Assembly (NCBI GenBank): GCA_036768485.1 | Contig: JAVLUZ010000548.1 | Location: 248,001 to 312,000 of the forward strand | DNA length: 64,000 bases | From: Mermis nigrescens | Taxonomy: Eukaryota > Nematoda > Enoplea > Mermithida > Mermithidae | Direction: 5' to 3' | Shown: piece by piece, positions 23,710 through 34,850 of the stretch | Layout: each line of letters begins with the position of its first letter | How positions within the stretch are numbered: the first letter of the stretch is position 1 | Made by a program: the position numbers and the translations under genes | Notes under the pieces: model-generated | Databases searched by the model: none | The model's input: the letters and a program-made list of their open reading frames with translations, nothing else | What the model was told of the DNA's origin: nothing

Positions 23710-24790
23710 TCAAATAATGTCTTCTTTTAGCATTTTTGAAATATGCTCCTCAACTACCTGCCTTTTTGCGTAAGGAAGCCTATAAGGTGGCTGAGATATT
23801 GGTCGAGGCAACCCCGTATTTATTCCATGCTTGACGATTGAACATCGGCCTAAAGGACAATTTACTCCAAAAATGTTGGCGTTTTTCTCTAAAAACGTGG
23901 AAAATTTCTTGAAAATGTTCGATTTAGCGAGATGAATCAATTTTTCTGAAATTAACGTTCGAAAAGATTTCATTTCTTCCTCCTTCCCTTTTTTGTTTGA
24001 TTGGGGATTCATTTCTTCCTCCTCCCCTTTTTTGTTCAATCGGGGATGTTGTGGTACCGTTGAAATTGAAGCAATTTTGGCATTTTTGTATAATTTTATA
24101 GGTTGTTTAGAATAATTAACAACTGGAATAGCTGTTATTCGAGATTGTTCAGAGAATAATCGAATTTTTGGGATGAAAATTGGTATTTTTGAATCAAAAG
24201 TTGAAAATAAAGGTTGTATATCAATCCATTGTTGTTGAAATTGAGGAAGATTGATTTGAACAGAAACGGCACAAACAGAAACAGGTGGAATAATCATATT
24301 TTCTTTGACAGAAAGGTAAGAAACAACGGAATGTAGATTTTTAGTAGATTTCAACAGAGGTACCGGTGCGTTTTTTCCAAAGCGAGCATATCCTACTTGA
24401 TGATCTACTATAATCCATACTACGTTACCACACAGTTTTTGAACGGCATCATATCCGAGAATCACAGGAAATGGGCTCTCGGCCATGACCACAAAAAGAA
24501 TTGGGAGGCATTGTTCCCCAACCTGGACATCAATCGTTATTTTGCCCATTGTTTTAAGGGCGTGACCTGATATTGATGTCGCATGAACGCTTAAGTTGGG
24601 TTTCAATGCATTATCTAAATTCAAATCTTTCAAAATAGCATAATCAATTAACAAAATTGTTGAGCCGCTGTCTATTAAAGCCGCGACTCAATAGCCATTA
24701 GAAAATTTCACATGTATATGCGGTTGAGGCCATTTATTATTTGAAGTTGGGTTGCTTATGGCATAAATGGGAAGCCGAGCAGGGCTTTGG
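23710..24790 (-). pseudogene. pro: gypsy aspartic protease and linker
   Basis: The retropepsin active site is ALIDSGSTILLI (about 24,680-24,640), with the flap/second-half segment FPVILGYDAV. The N-terminal strand PHIHVKFSNGY lies just upstream in the same frame, separated by a TGA at 24,688-24,690. A Glu/Lys-rich linker with two near-repeats (KKGEEEEMNPQ and KKGKEEEMKS) leads to the RT entry LPYAKRQVVEEHISKMLKED, and a second TGA (23,710-23,712) interrupts just before the conserved PSQSPW. Both TGAs fit CGA decay. Protease, RT and integrase share one frame. The envelope-like tail precedes it. Confidence 0.88.
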
Positions 24791-27183
24791 CTGCGGCGTA
24801 GAGTTATAGTTTCTGAAGGTTCCCGCCAAGATGGCCGGGAGTATCTTGCTACGTACAAAGTCCTTCTATTTTGCCTCTGTTTGTTTAAACCACAAATAGA
24901 TCCAAGAAAATTAAAAAGTCGGGGGCACAAAGTTCCCATCCAACTACAAGTTATGGCACAACACCCGCAACCCCATTGACACCATAAGCAACACCAACCA
25001 AATCTGATTCCTAAGTAGCTTATATATGTGACAATAGCAATAATTAAAATCCAGAATAAAGTACTAGTGACAGAAATGCCAAAACCCTCCGGTTAAGGGG
25101 GTTAAAGCATGCCCCATGATTTGAAATAACCCAGATACAGCAGCTTGCATATGAGTGATAGTTAAACCATTTACATCCTTTACACCATCACCAATATCCC
25201 TTAAAACTCGACGAAATTGAGCAGGGTCTACGTGTAAAGTAGATGTAAAATTTATGAGTTGTTCCATTTGTTGTTTTATTCTCCAATTTTCTAAAGTTGC
25301 TAATTCCAAAGATGTTTGAAAAGGCGAAAAATGTCCATTTTCTTTATGCAAATAAACTGGGTCGAAAATAATAGGAAGTCGTTTGAAATTAGGAATAGTT
25401 GCATTAAATTTTTGCTGTATGAGGGGTTTAACATCTATGCTACCTTTTGTACTAACCCATCGTTTCAATAACGCGTCAAAATGTACACCTGGGGAAACCT
25501 GATGGCATGGAACCTTGGGGGCATAAGTCACTATGTCTTCAGTACCGGGTAAAACAAAATAGACAGTTTGATTAGCTACTATTGGCAAAAGTGAGTAACA
25601 TTTATCTCGAATTTTATAATTCCAAAATATAGCATCAGGTTGTATTGGTATACAAGACCAAATCAGGAGTACCTCCCCAACCATAGCAGCGGCTACGTCA
25701 TTTCTTTGTGTCCAAAGTCGGGCGGCTAGAGTGGCATCTAAACGTAGAAATTGATGAACGATTTGAAGTTCTAAATCAGCTAGGTTACATAATTGCGTCC
25801 AAATTTGTGAAAAGCGAACAGTTTCCATTTGATTAATTTGTTGTTCAAGATATTGAATTTTTGCATTAAATTTGGCATAAGTCAAAATTCCTGAAGTCAA
25901 TTGTAAACTTTGAAGTATTTCAGATGAATTTTTAATTGTTTGACGTTTAAATATTTTGGGAATTGTAGGATAAGCAAGAGCAAAATTAGCAGTATCAAAC
26001 GTCTGAATTAAGGCTCCCTGGTCAGTATGTACAATAAAATTAGGCAAACAAATATGCTTAGGGTCCGGTAGCTGTTTGAGAGCCGCTAAAAGCTTCCTGC
26101 AAGCTTTTGATAGTGTAATAAAAGCCCGACCTTTGAACTTTATAATTTAAACCGTTGGTTATAAAAGGACACGGGGCTTTAATTTGGGTAGATTCCCATA
26201 TTATTACACTATCGTCTAGCTCACATAATCCCACCTCAGGCTTACAATTAGCTAAGTCACCCAGATTTGAACTTAAGTGTTCACCATCATAAGTTGCTAT
26301 TTGACCTTTTTGTATTATCGCATTATCTACGCTATTACAAATGTCTACAGCAGTATTGATATTTTATGTTTAAAGTCTGATTAGATCTCCAAATATCAGG
26401 TTTGATTTGATAAAGTGTTAAGCCTCGAAACCAATTAGTGCTTATCATCCTTAAACATCTGTGGTGACTTAGCTTATAGGGTTCATTGGATTCTCGAACA
26501 ATCCCGTGAGACCCTAAAATTCCGGTATTTGTGCAAATAGTATGAGAAAAAGCGGTACATTTAAAAGCTGGAACCAAAAGTGCATCCAAATTAGGAGTCC
26601 ATAAATTAGCGGTGAAAGTTTTTATATCCTCTTTTAAAATAGGCGGTTTGCAGTTCAGTTTTGTAGGTAAAGAAAAATGAAGTCCTGTTGTGTGTGGTTC
26701 GCAAAGCTGGTAAGCCTGGGTGCTCATATTCGGTAATGCGTTATACACAAGGATGGTGGTTAGTAGAAAAGCTGCGAGAATTGTGCCAAAAATGATTTCA
26801 ATAATTTTGGGCATAAGATAGTCGCAAAGTGTAGAATACGAATTCGAATTTCGTGTTTTAACTTTGGTAAATTTTGAATTTCCAATATCTTGAATGATTG
26901 GAAAAATTTCTTGCAAATTCTCATCACTTTCGATTTTAAGGTAATTTTGGTCAGAAAGCAACAATTCTTGCGGTTTTTCAACGCTCTCAATAACACAGAT
27001 AATGTCATTAACAAAGTTACCCATTTCAGACTCTTCTGGATCCAGGGCCGGGTCTGAACTTCCTTGAACCGCATACATTGGTTCAGACCTGGTATTTCCG
27101 GTTGATCGAGTTCCGCCTCGGCAATTTGTAGGCAGAGAACGTTGCATAAATGTTGTTGGCTGCTCTGCCCGCCTGGATTCCAT
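24691..27183 (-). pseudogene. env: envelope-like glycoprotein region between gag and protease
   Basis: Three overlapping minus-strand blocks (27,183-26,335, about 26,352-26,065, and 26,047-25,064) plus a continuation after 25,080. All lie in the order of one long, Cys-rich, N-glycosylation-site-rich protein. The first block has a hydrophobic segment (IIFGTILAAFLLTTILVY, about 26,810-26,740) followed by a Cys-containing ectodomain-like stretch. After a one-base frame change at about 25,080 there is a second hydrophobic segment (TLFWILIIAIVTYISYL, about 25,060-25,010) and a very Cys-rich tail that runs into the protease N terminus. Frame changes near 26,340, 26,065 and 25,080 disable it. Topology suggests a membrane fusion or attachment glycoprotein. 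The family is not assigned. Confidence 0.6.
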
Positions 27184-28395
27184 CCTTTGAGGGCCTGTGA
27201 ACTGCCCAATTCTGTTTGGTGCCCGATGACATTCTTGACCAATATGGCCGAGGAGACCGCAATTGTAGCATCTTACCGAACGTTGTGGTGGGGGCTGCTA
27301 CCATCCAAATCTTGGTGACATCCCTCGACGGCCAAAATTTTGGCGCTTTTGACGTCCGTTGTTAAAGAATGGCTGTCTAGTGCGCCAGCTTGGTTGCAAA
27401 GGCTCCCAGTCGTCCATTTTTTTGTTAGCTGCATAAAGGCTGCTGGTGAGCTGCCTCTCCGCCTCCAAACGTTGTTGGGTCTCTGCTTGCCTAGCCAACA
27501 TTTTGGCCTCCTGAAATGTTCCAGGCTTCCTATCTGAAACAAATCTCCAAAGATCAGAGTTTAGCCCATCAACAAAAAATCTTCGGGTCAGGGCATCTAA
27601 AGTAGGGGCATCAATGTTAGGATAAGCCTGTATGGCTAATTGCTGGAGATCTAGGGCGTAATTGGTCACTTTTTCCCGAGGTCCCTGTTTTCTAGCGTGT
27701 AGCTGCAATGCTTTGAGCTCCATATTTTCTTGGGGCACAAAGTGCTGTCTTAAGCGATCTACTAAGTTATTGCAGTTAAGCTGCATTCGTTCAGCATCAA
27801 GAATGGACTCATACGCCACCTCCACAAAGTCTCTGAGGTATGTCGGCAGCAGCAGGCGCTTTTTGGCGTCATTCCACCATACGTGGGCAGCAAGAAAATT
27901 CTGAGGGGGGGGTGCAAGATTTTTTGAAGGTCAGAAAAATGGCCCTAAAAATGGTGGTATGGCGATAAAAACACCATTTTTTGACATTTCTCATCAAGCA
28001 CTATCCATTGGCATCAAAAAATTGCGAAAAAAACGAAAAAAATTTTCAAAAATTGAATTCTGGGGGGGGGGATTTTGATTTCTGGGGGGGTATTTTGGTT
28101 TCTGGGGGGTGCATACCCCCCAAACCCCCCCCACGCCCAGGTGTGCATTCCACCCATTAGCCAGGGCCACCCTCACAAACCGGTCCATCCATCGGTCAAA
28201 ATTTTCATCCGACCTTCCATGGTAGTACTCCCCAACAGAAACTTGGTTTCCGGTTCCCACAGGGGTGGGGGTGTTAGCTTGAGCTATGGGTTGCAGGTCA
28301 TACAGTTGCTGCTGTTGCCGATGGGTGTGATTAGTCAGTCTTTCGACCTCAGTTCTCAATCTCTCCAAAGCATTTCCACGAGAAATATTGTTCAT
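27184..28395 (-). pseudogene. gag: gypsy gag with zinc knuckle, interrupted by a MITE
   Basis: Starts at ATG 28,395 (MNNISRGNALERLRTEVERL), a coiled-coil N terminus, then a capsid-like segment (YYHGRSDENFDRWMDRFV). It is broken by the 268-bp hAT MITE at 27,878-28,145 and resumes with the helical capsid part (LRQHFVPQENMELKALQLHA, FFVDGLNSDLWRFVSDR). An Arg/Gly-rich stretch follows, then a TAG at 27,298-27,300 and a CCHC zinc knuckle (CYNCGLLGHIGQEC, 27,227-27,270). The knuckle is in the same frame as the downstream envelope-like block, with no intervening stop. Gag packages RNA and builds the particle. Confidence 0.88.
27878..28145 (-). mobile_element. hAT-like MITE inserted in gag
   Basis: 268 bp between perfect 8-bp duplications CATTCCAC (27,870-27,877 and 28,146-28,153). 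Ends are CACACCTGGGCG and the complement of CATACGTGGGCA, imperfect inverted repeats starting CA as in hAT elements. The interior has runs of G/C and no gene. Removing it restores gag collinearity. It is nested in the retroelement and so younger. Confidence 0.88.
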
Positions 28396-30808
28396 ATTTT
28401 GAATCAGTATTTTCTATATTCCTTTTAAACCCAACAAATGCTATTCTCCAAATGCAAGGGTTTAAATGACAATAATAATTAATCAGTTGGAAACAGAATA
28501 TAAACTGAAAAAGAAGAAAAATTGATAGGACAAAGAAAAGAAATTATAAAAATGGTGCACAATATGGTGTATAAGTATATGTATCGATATATACACAAAA
28601 AAATTTTTGGGTTGCAGAACCGTACCACTATGATAAACGAGCAAAAATAAAACATTTGAGTTTTAAAAATTTTATTAAGAAAAGCGTTATTTGCATCAAT
28701 AATACGCACCCACCACCATTTAATTTTATTTTGCTACCAATATGGCGGCAATATATAAAAAGGCCGCACTGTTTCTCAAGCTCTCTGGCGTTGCCTACGT
28801 TCTCGTCGAGCCACGGTGCGATTCACGAAGCTCAACCCTGGCGGCGGGCCAAGCCCGTACATGGAATGCGGTGGTAGGTATTGAAATCACGTTCCAGGTA
28901 CGCCAGAAGTACCCCAATCCGTCCACATTGCTCAATACAACTGGGCCCTGGCATCCAAAAGGTCGTATAGGCGGGTGGCCGCTATATACGTGGAAATTTC
29001 CGCCTCGGATGCCAGGTTCCAGATATATTGGTCAAGGTTGCGGATGGGGTGCTCGTGGGCCGGCCGACCAATTGATAGCGTTGCGTTGGATATATTGATC
29101 AGCAGCATACGACGGAACGCGTTGCCAACTAGCCGTGCGGCCCTGACGCTGTTGAAATCGGTTTCCATACGAACGATGATGAACCGCAAGCCGGCGACAA
29201 AGGTCTGTAGGCCTTTGGTTGCCGCTTGTTGGATGCCTCGGTCAAGGCGATGAAGCTGGACGCGCCCCAAAACAACTGGCAAATCTTGAAAATAGTCGTG
29301 GACGCATTGAGTGTCTTAGTTGATAAAGAAAATCGCCGAGAAATGATAAAAAGAATTTCAAGTAGAAACGCTGATATGAAAGCGAACCGAACTTTGTTTT
29401 CAATAGGTTCAAACTGTTTTTAAATTGGCAAAAGAATTCAGAAATCTACGTTTCAACTCTGTTTATCTATTTTTCAGATCAGAAACGCCCAAATTTTCGA
29501 GCCCTTGGGTGCTAAATGCACATATAAACGCATCCTAGTGCGTTTATACAATAGCAAACTACGGCATTGCCCCAATGCTGCATCAACAGTATCGGTTTGA
29601 AAAACGAAAAGCAGCGCAGTTTTAATTAGACGACCGAATATTCTGCGGCTTTTAATTGGAGCATTAAAATTCCAACAATCAAAATTTATCGAGATATATC
29701 TCATTCTTATCACAAAAACCCTAAGGGGCCCTGGATTTTGTGATTTCTACCAATATGCTCCAAAAGAAAAAAACTACTTACACCTGAGCAGCTCTACGTA
29801 TGCATACAATTTTTCTCAAAATATTCGCTCCAAGGGGTTCCATCATAGTTGCTTTTACCGACTTTACAAAAAAACAATTCACTGGAGCAAAATAATTCAA
29901 CATATATGAAAGACTGGTCTCCACAAAAACACTAATCAACAGAGTAGTTTGAATTCTTTTCTGAACTAGTTACAGATAATGCCGATTAAAAATCTAACTA
30001 TGCACGTTTTTGAGCGTTATCACTGAAAGTCCTCGAAAGATCGGAAATTTATTGACCTATTTTCCCCTCAAAACAACTGGTAGGAAACTTCTCAATGCGT
30101 AACCACTGGTTTTGCTCGGCGGTTTGCTCGTGGGCTTCTCGCTACTGCAACCCAAATACACCATATGAACAAAATAAATTAAAAGTGCACCAAAACTTTG
30201 ACCTCAGGCTCTTAGCGAAAGCAAAAGTAACATAGGTACAGCATATAGAGAGCATGCATAGCTATGACAAGCATATAAGCACTATATTTTTTTAAAATTA
30301 TTTAATGATTTTGTCAATGTTCATGGAAAATCGAAATAGATAGGTTGACATTATTATTAGTGTAGCAACAAAGAAAGGTTGCAGTGTCCGGAAAATCAAT
30401 CGTTGAATAGGGTAAATAAATGTGAAGCATTAGGTCGCTTTCTATAATCAGCAAGGACTACGTATATTTCCGAATTTCGAAATTAACTATTTTGTAGAGG
30501 TAAAATAAATTTGGTTATATACAACAATATACACTAAACCTCTTTTCTCAAAAAGGACCGGATATAATGGTTCAGTCACTGCGTCATCAATAATACTTGC
30601 AAGAGGTTTCAATCAGTAAAATTAGCGATATTAAAGCTAATAAGTATAATTAGATACGTCGGACCACTTAGGTCAAAAGTTGGACCACACAGGTCTAAAG
30701 TCGGGTTTGTCGGTGTAAGATTTTAAATATAACAGACGCAGGACAGTATATTCGGCCGTCGACCCATCTCTATATAAAACAATGATTAGGGGGAACGTGG
30801 GATGTGCA
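28396..30808 (-). other. long leader of the gypsy element
   Basis: About 2.4 kb between the 5' LTR and gag, much longer than typical gypsy leaders. It contains a GC-richer block with an open frame (28,932-29,314, minus strand) described separately. The remainder is AT-rich and has only short frames (for example 29,474-29,713) with no recognised family. Confidence 0.5.
28932..29314 (-). CDS. unrecognised open frame in the gypsy leader, GC-richer than surroundings
   Basis: An open segment of about 125 codons, with no ATG at its upstream limit. It reads GLRFIIVRMETDFNSVRAAR, FRRMLLINISNATLSI, then DQYIWNLASEAEISTYI and LYDLLDARAQLY. Composition is balanced and protein-like (helical, mixed charge), and the block is visibly GC-richer than the AT-rich flanks. 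Coding-like sequence seems to continue past the stop in another frame (RIGVLLAYLERDFNTYHRIP), suggesting a longer broken gene. I recognise no family. It could be an accessory or captured gene of the retroelement, or a separate old insertion, viral or other. The opposite strand is also open but less protein-like. Confidence 0.35.
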
Positions 30809-30826
30809 CTTCCCAGATTGCCCCCA
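30809..30826 (-). other. candidate primer-binding site
   Basis: On the minus strand the 5' LTR end is followed two bases later by TGGGGGCAATCTGGGAAG. The first seven bases, TGGGGGC, and a later TCTGGGA resemble the tRNA-Pro-type site used by several retroviruses, but the match is partial. Primer identity is a guess. Confidence 0.45.
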
Positions 30827-30828
30827 AA

Positions 30829-31036
30829 TATAGCCGGGCGAGCTATATACCAAAATTTAATGTTGGAGAATGAGCTCTAACTAAGTGTGTATCAGGTACT
30901 TATACATTGAAGACTAACACGTGACTTTCACTTAACATGATAAACTAGTTTCTACATATTAATACTTAGATAACTAATTAAAGTATAATCTACAAGTTTC
31001 AACTTTTTATCACTTGAACACCTGCGAATTGTTACA
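30829..31036 (-). repeat. 5' LTR of the minus-strand gypsy element
   Basis: 208 bp matching 20,526-20,732, with about seven substitutions, one adjacent pair and one single-base indel by eye. Minus-strand ends are TGTAACAATTCGCAGG and CCCGGCTATA. It contains a TATATAGC-type box near its internal end. Confidence 0.93.
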
Positions 31037-31040
31037 CTAT
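31037..31040. repeat. CTAT target-site duplication, right
   Basis: Matches CTAT at 20,522-20,525. Confidence 0.75.
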
Positions 31041-31955
31041 CATTCACAGACCCCTCCTGTGCTGTACTTTTATCTTGCTATCGGTACAAATATTTATCAG
31101 AAACCCACTTTAAAAAAAAAATGCAGTATGTAAGCTAAACAACAATAAATTTGAAATAAAATAATACAAAAAATAACATGTAGAAATGCTAAGACAATGA
31201 TGATGGTTGTGTATTTTGTGGTGACCAGAGTTATAGTAGCAATTGTTGTAAATTGGGCAGGAGGCAGAATTGTGATGATGACTATTGAAAATTGGATAGT
31301 GGTGAAATTGGCCGTGGTAGAAGCACTGAAAATAAAATTTTATCCATTTTTTCCATATGTGCAAATTCTTACACTTGAAGACATGTTGTAGAAATTGAAA
31401 TATTGGGTAGAGAGCATCAGGTTGTATCCAAAGAGGCTAGTTTGAGGAAGAAGTTGGCTGGTTTGGTAAGTAATGGATCGGAATAATTGCAGATGGGCGG
31501 TGTGTAGGCTATCTGGGTAAATATGCATTCAAAACCTTGAATTACATTTATCCAGAATTCAGATATTTTTCGAGAATCGTAAAAATTTTTACTGGCCCAC
31601 CGTCGTTGATCATCAGCCAATCTAATGAGGTCGTACAACTAACAAATTTTTGGGCCACATCACATGAGCAAAAATTGCAGAAATTGCATAAATCTGCTGA
31701 AAAAATGTAGAAAATAATGAAAAATTTAAGAAAAGCCATTTTTGCTGTGATGTATTTCAGACTTATAAAATGTATACCCATGCTTCCTTTTCCCACAATT
31801 TCCTTCTATTCAAATTATATGATTGACCACAGGAATGTGTGGCTATCACTCAAAATAGACAGCATTGTGTCATCAATATAAATATTATTGCAATGAAAGC
31901 AAAAAGTTATGCAAAGAAACAATAAAGAAACCCTCACCTTTAAAATATGTAAGCA

Positions 31956-31990
<35 letters not shown>

Positions 31991-34007
31991 ATAGAAAATA
32001 AAAATATATGAATCTTGAATAATTTACAAAGCACTTTTTTCCTTTTTTTCATTCAATCATAAAGACACAATCATAATTAATGTTGGAGCAGAGTAACATG
32101 TACAACACGGACAGATAGATAGGTATAAAATATCAGGATACAATTCCCACAGAGTGTAGGTTCTTCTAGGTAAGGCCACCCCTTTTTACAATGACTCTGA
32201 TCCTAGAACTAAACTCTTATAGGTAAACAAAATCAATCCATAATTTGAATATTTCAAATCCTTTACCAAATAATAGTCAGTGAATAGAATAAATAGATAG
32301 CTAAATCCCATATTTCATATCCATCGTCTAATTTACCTAGAATTTAATTTATTTAAATTACAACATGAATACAAAACAAAGCATTAACAATAGAACAGAA
32401 CTTGAGGGTACAAAGTAACAATTTTGTGTTCCTCCTATATATGCTTTTGTAATGATACGTAAACCCGTGCAATACATATTTTGCGCTCCAACCAATTTTT
32501 GTTTGAAATCTTAAACCCATATTCAAATATTGCCTTCATCCCATGACTGACCGTACTCAGGAGTTGTATGAAGCAAGTCTTTGACTTTAGGCTCGAATAT
32601 TGTGAATAAATAAGGGTTGTTGTGAGCAAATTTTTTATTTTCAAAAAAATCAAAGTGTTTTTAAAATGATCATGGGAGTAATCAAGATTAACGTACAATT
32701 TTCTGTCCCTCCAATATGTGTATATGCCACAGATATGAGTCATAACAATCGAGTAAATGGGAACTAACAAGCTAAACATCAGCTGGGAGTATACTTAGGC
32801 ACGATTCATACAGTAAGTATTATGTGTAATTTGTTTCGGTACAATCTGTTTTGGGACAACAGGGCGCATGTGAAAATTAAAACAAATATCACCCTCATGC
32901 AAAAAATAATAATATCTGTAACACTTTATGCTAAAATAGCATAAACAAGTTCCAGCCTATTTCAAACAAAAATTATGTTTCTAGCCTAATTATATGTAGC
33001 CTAATTATCACACCTTTTTTCTCATTTTTTTGCTCTGACCAACTATAGTGTGCATTGCACAACTCCATAATTTTAGACCCTAAAGTGAAGGTAGACTTAG
33101 CAAGGTACATATTCACATCAAAACACTTAAAGCAGCATCATGACCTATAGATAAGCCTACATTGATAAGCTAAATTTATTTTGGACGGACCAAACCAAGT
33201 GCCCCCAGATAGGGTATTTGTAACAGTCATTAATTTGGTACAAGTTGTACCAAAACAATTAAAAAGTATAATTACAGTAACCTTTTACCAAAATTTCTCA
33301 TTTGTCATTCCCACCATGCCTCCCCTCATCAAAATAGAGATGGAGCTCATCAAAAGACACTGTAATTTTCACAAACCAGCCTTCATGATTAAATGAAAAA
33401 GCCTTTACAAAACAATGCAAGCATAAAATTGAACAAGTATTTATTTTATAGTAGATATTCCATGAATTCAAGAGGATTAAAAAATTGGCGCCAAGGCACA
33501 GTGTGGCAATGTTCCACTGCCAGCATCTAAAAACGCGGATGAGGCAGATACAGGCAATGGATATTGCTCCAAAAGAGGCAGTTGTCAATATAGACAGTCA
33601 ACTTCTCCATGTCGCAATTTTGTATAATGTGACCAAAAATTCGTGAGATTTTACACGGCAAATTACTATGCCTTAAAGCAAAAATTATGTTTGAGAGTAG
33701 AAAAGCAAAGGCTTATGAAGGATTACAAGCATAGGTTATCATCTGATGAATTGTGAAAAGCTGCAAAGCTCTATGTGAATTTCATAAAAATGAATAAATG
33801 GAATATAAAAAGATAGGTAAAGAGTATTTGCTGCATGATTTATGCAGATAAGTATATTTTGATGCTTAGGAACATATAATGCATACCAACGTAGTGAACA
33901 AAATTGGGTGTTATCCACTTGAGCAGAGGGACCGATTTGGTATCCCATAAATTCACATTTACTATCACTTCTTCAAAATTCCTATTTTCGCTACTGTATG
34001 TCCTGCG
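31041..34007. other. intergenic, no gene recognised
   Basis: AT-rich DNA with short open frames on both strands (for example 31,110-31,364, 32,435-32,779 and 33,298-33,588). None has a domain, signal sequence or repeat structure I recognise. One His/Asn-rich frame near 31,200 is the shadow of a Val-rich frame on the other strand, both from a biased sequence. Confidence 0.55.
31959..31990. repeat. (AAT)n microsatellite
   Basis: About ten uninterrupted AAT trinucleotides. Confidence 0.95.
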
Positions 34008-34418
34008 TTAATTTATGACAGTCACAAATGGATAACTGGTATCGTACTCGAATTTTAAGCACTTAAATTTTCTTGAATTTGATAAAATAATTGCCTCATT
34101 CCAGCTTTTACACATGCACCGTAGGGCTGCGCCTTCCAAAATATCTATTTCTTCTAATATTTTTGACAATATTTCATTCTTTACAAAATGGTGTAAACAT
34201 AAAATCTCCAATTCTGGTAAGTCGTTTGTAAAGTTTTACAAGTCTGGCACCTGTAAATTGCAGCTGTTTTTCAAAATTATTGATCGTGCATTGAGTGGTA
34301 ATTGAATACAATTGCTTAAATCATGACAAATAGCCACAGATTCATTTAAAATGCATCCTTGAGCTTCTACAGTACTTAAAATTAAAAATAGGAAAAGCAT
34401 GTTCATAGTCTTTTTCAT
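34008..34418 (-). pseudogene. small secreted protein relic, LRR- or F-box-like
   Basis: Starts at ATG 34,418 with a clear signal peptide (MKKTMNMLFLFLILSTVEAQ). A Cys-containing region follows, reaching a TAA at 34,236. The same frame then continues open to 34,008. After the stop, the segment LPELEILCLHHF looks like a leucine-rich repeat strand, while EILSKILEEIDILEG with CMCKSWNEAI resembles an F-box. The two readings conflict: F-box proteins are intracellular, while the signal peptide predicts export. I favour an LRR-type secreted protein with one inactivating stop. It ends about 220 bp outside the big inverted repeat. Confidence 0.4.
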
Positions 34419-34689
34419 TATTATTTGAATATGCATATTATTTGAATATATTTGTAATGCATATAATTTAGTTGTATTTATATATGCACATAAAACTTGT
34501 TCTGGAACTATGTCATATTGCGTCAGCGCACACAGTATGGGCAAGTCTAGACACGCAGCACAGATTGGCGCAGTGCCAAGTCACACAATAGCGGGCAAGT
34601 TCGAACACATTAAGCTGGCAGCACGTGGCTGGCAGAACTTTAGTGCATGTGCCTAGGTGGCACCGTTCAGAGCGCCACGCAATGCTACT

Positions 34690-34850
34690 AAGCAGGGAAT
34701 GGGTTAGCCGACCAAAGGAGAATGGGTTAACCGGCCAAAGGGGAAACGGGTCAGCTGGTCAAGGGATCAACCCGCATCATCCCGAGCACCCGCGTCATCC
34801 CGAGCACCATAGGTACCTGTTGTCCTGGGGGTCCCTGTTCTTTCAATAAA
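34690..34850 (+). repeat. short tandem repeats and polyadenylation signal near the outer arm end
   Basis: GC-rich direct repeats of about 20 bp (variants of GAATGGGTTAACCGGCCAAAG) and of CGAGCACC-GTCATCC precede CAATAAATAAAT, a possible polyadenylation signal. The arrangement is mirrored at 42,772-42,940. The open frame across it (34,625-34,849) is probably incidental. Confidence 0.55.

Larger units (their letters stand above)
20526..31036 (-). mobile_element. Ty3/gypsy endogenous-retrovirus-like element with envelope-like region upstream of protease
   Basis: Bounded by direct LTRs (20,526-20,732 and 30,829-31,036) and a CTAT target duplication (20,522-20,525 and 31,037-31,040). On the minus strand from the right: 5' LTR, primer-site candidate, a 2.4-kb leader containing an unexplained open frame, gag with zinc knuckle, envelope-like region with two membrane segments, protease, RT, RNase H, integrase, polypurine tract, 3' LTR. 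Coding is interrupted by about six in-frame stops, at least three env frameshifts and a MITE. The LTRs differ at about nine positions by my count, so the insertion is not recent. Confidence 0.9.

Noticed and set aside
21442..24690. A nuclear genetic code in which TGA is read as an amino acid
   Set aside because: CpG decay of CGA explains all five sites. Other frames in the window, such as palindrome gene A and the BESS exon, appear to use TGA as a normal terminator.
28656..29253. Plus-strand open frames over the GC-richer block in the retroelement leader
   Set aside because: They are antisense to gag and less protein-like than the minus-strand frame. Treated as shadows.
31110..31364. His/Tyr/Asn-rich open frame
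   Set aside because: Mirror of a Val-rich frame on the other strand in composition-biased DNA. No start context, domain or signal peptide.
34625..34849. 74-codon frame at the palindrome's outer arm end, with its mirror at 42,772-42,981
   Set aside because: It spans short tandem repeats, and the mirror copy has altered length. More likely repeat-derived than coding.
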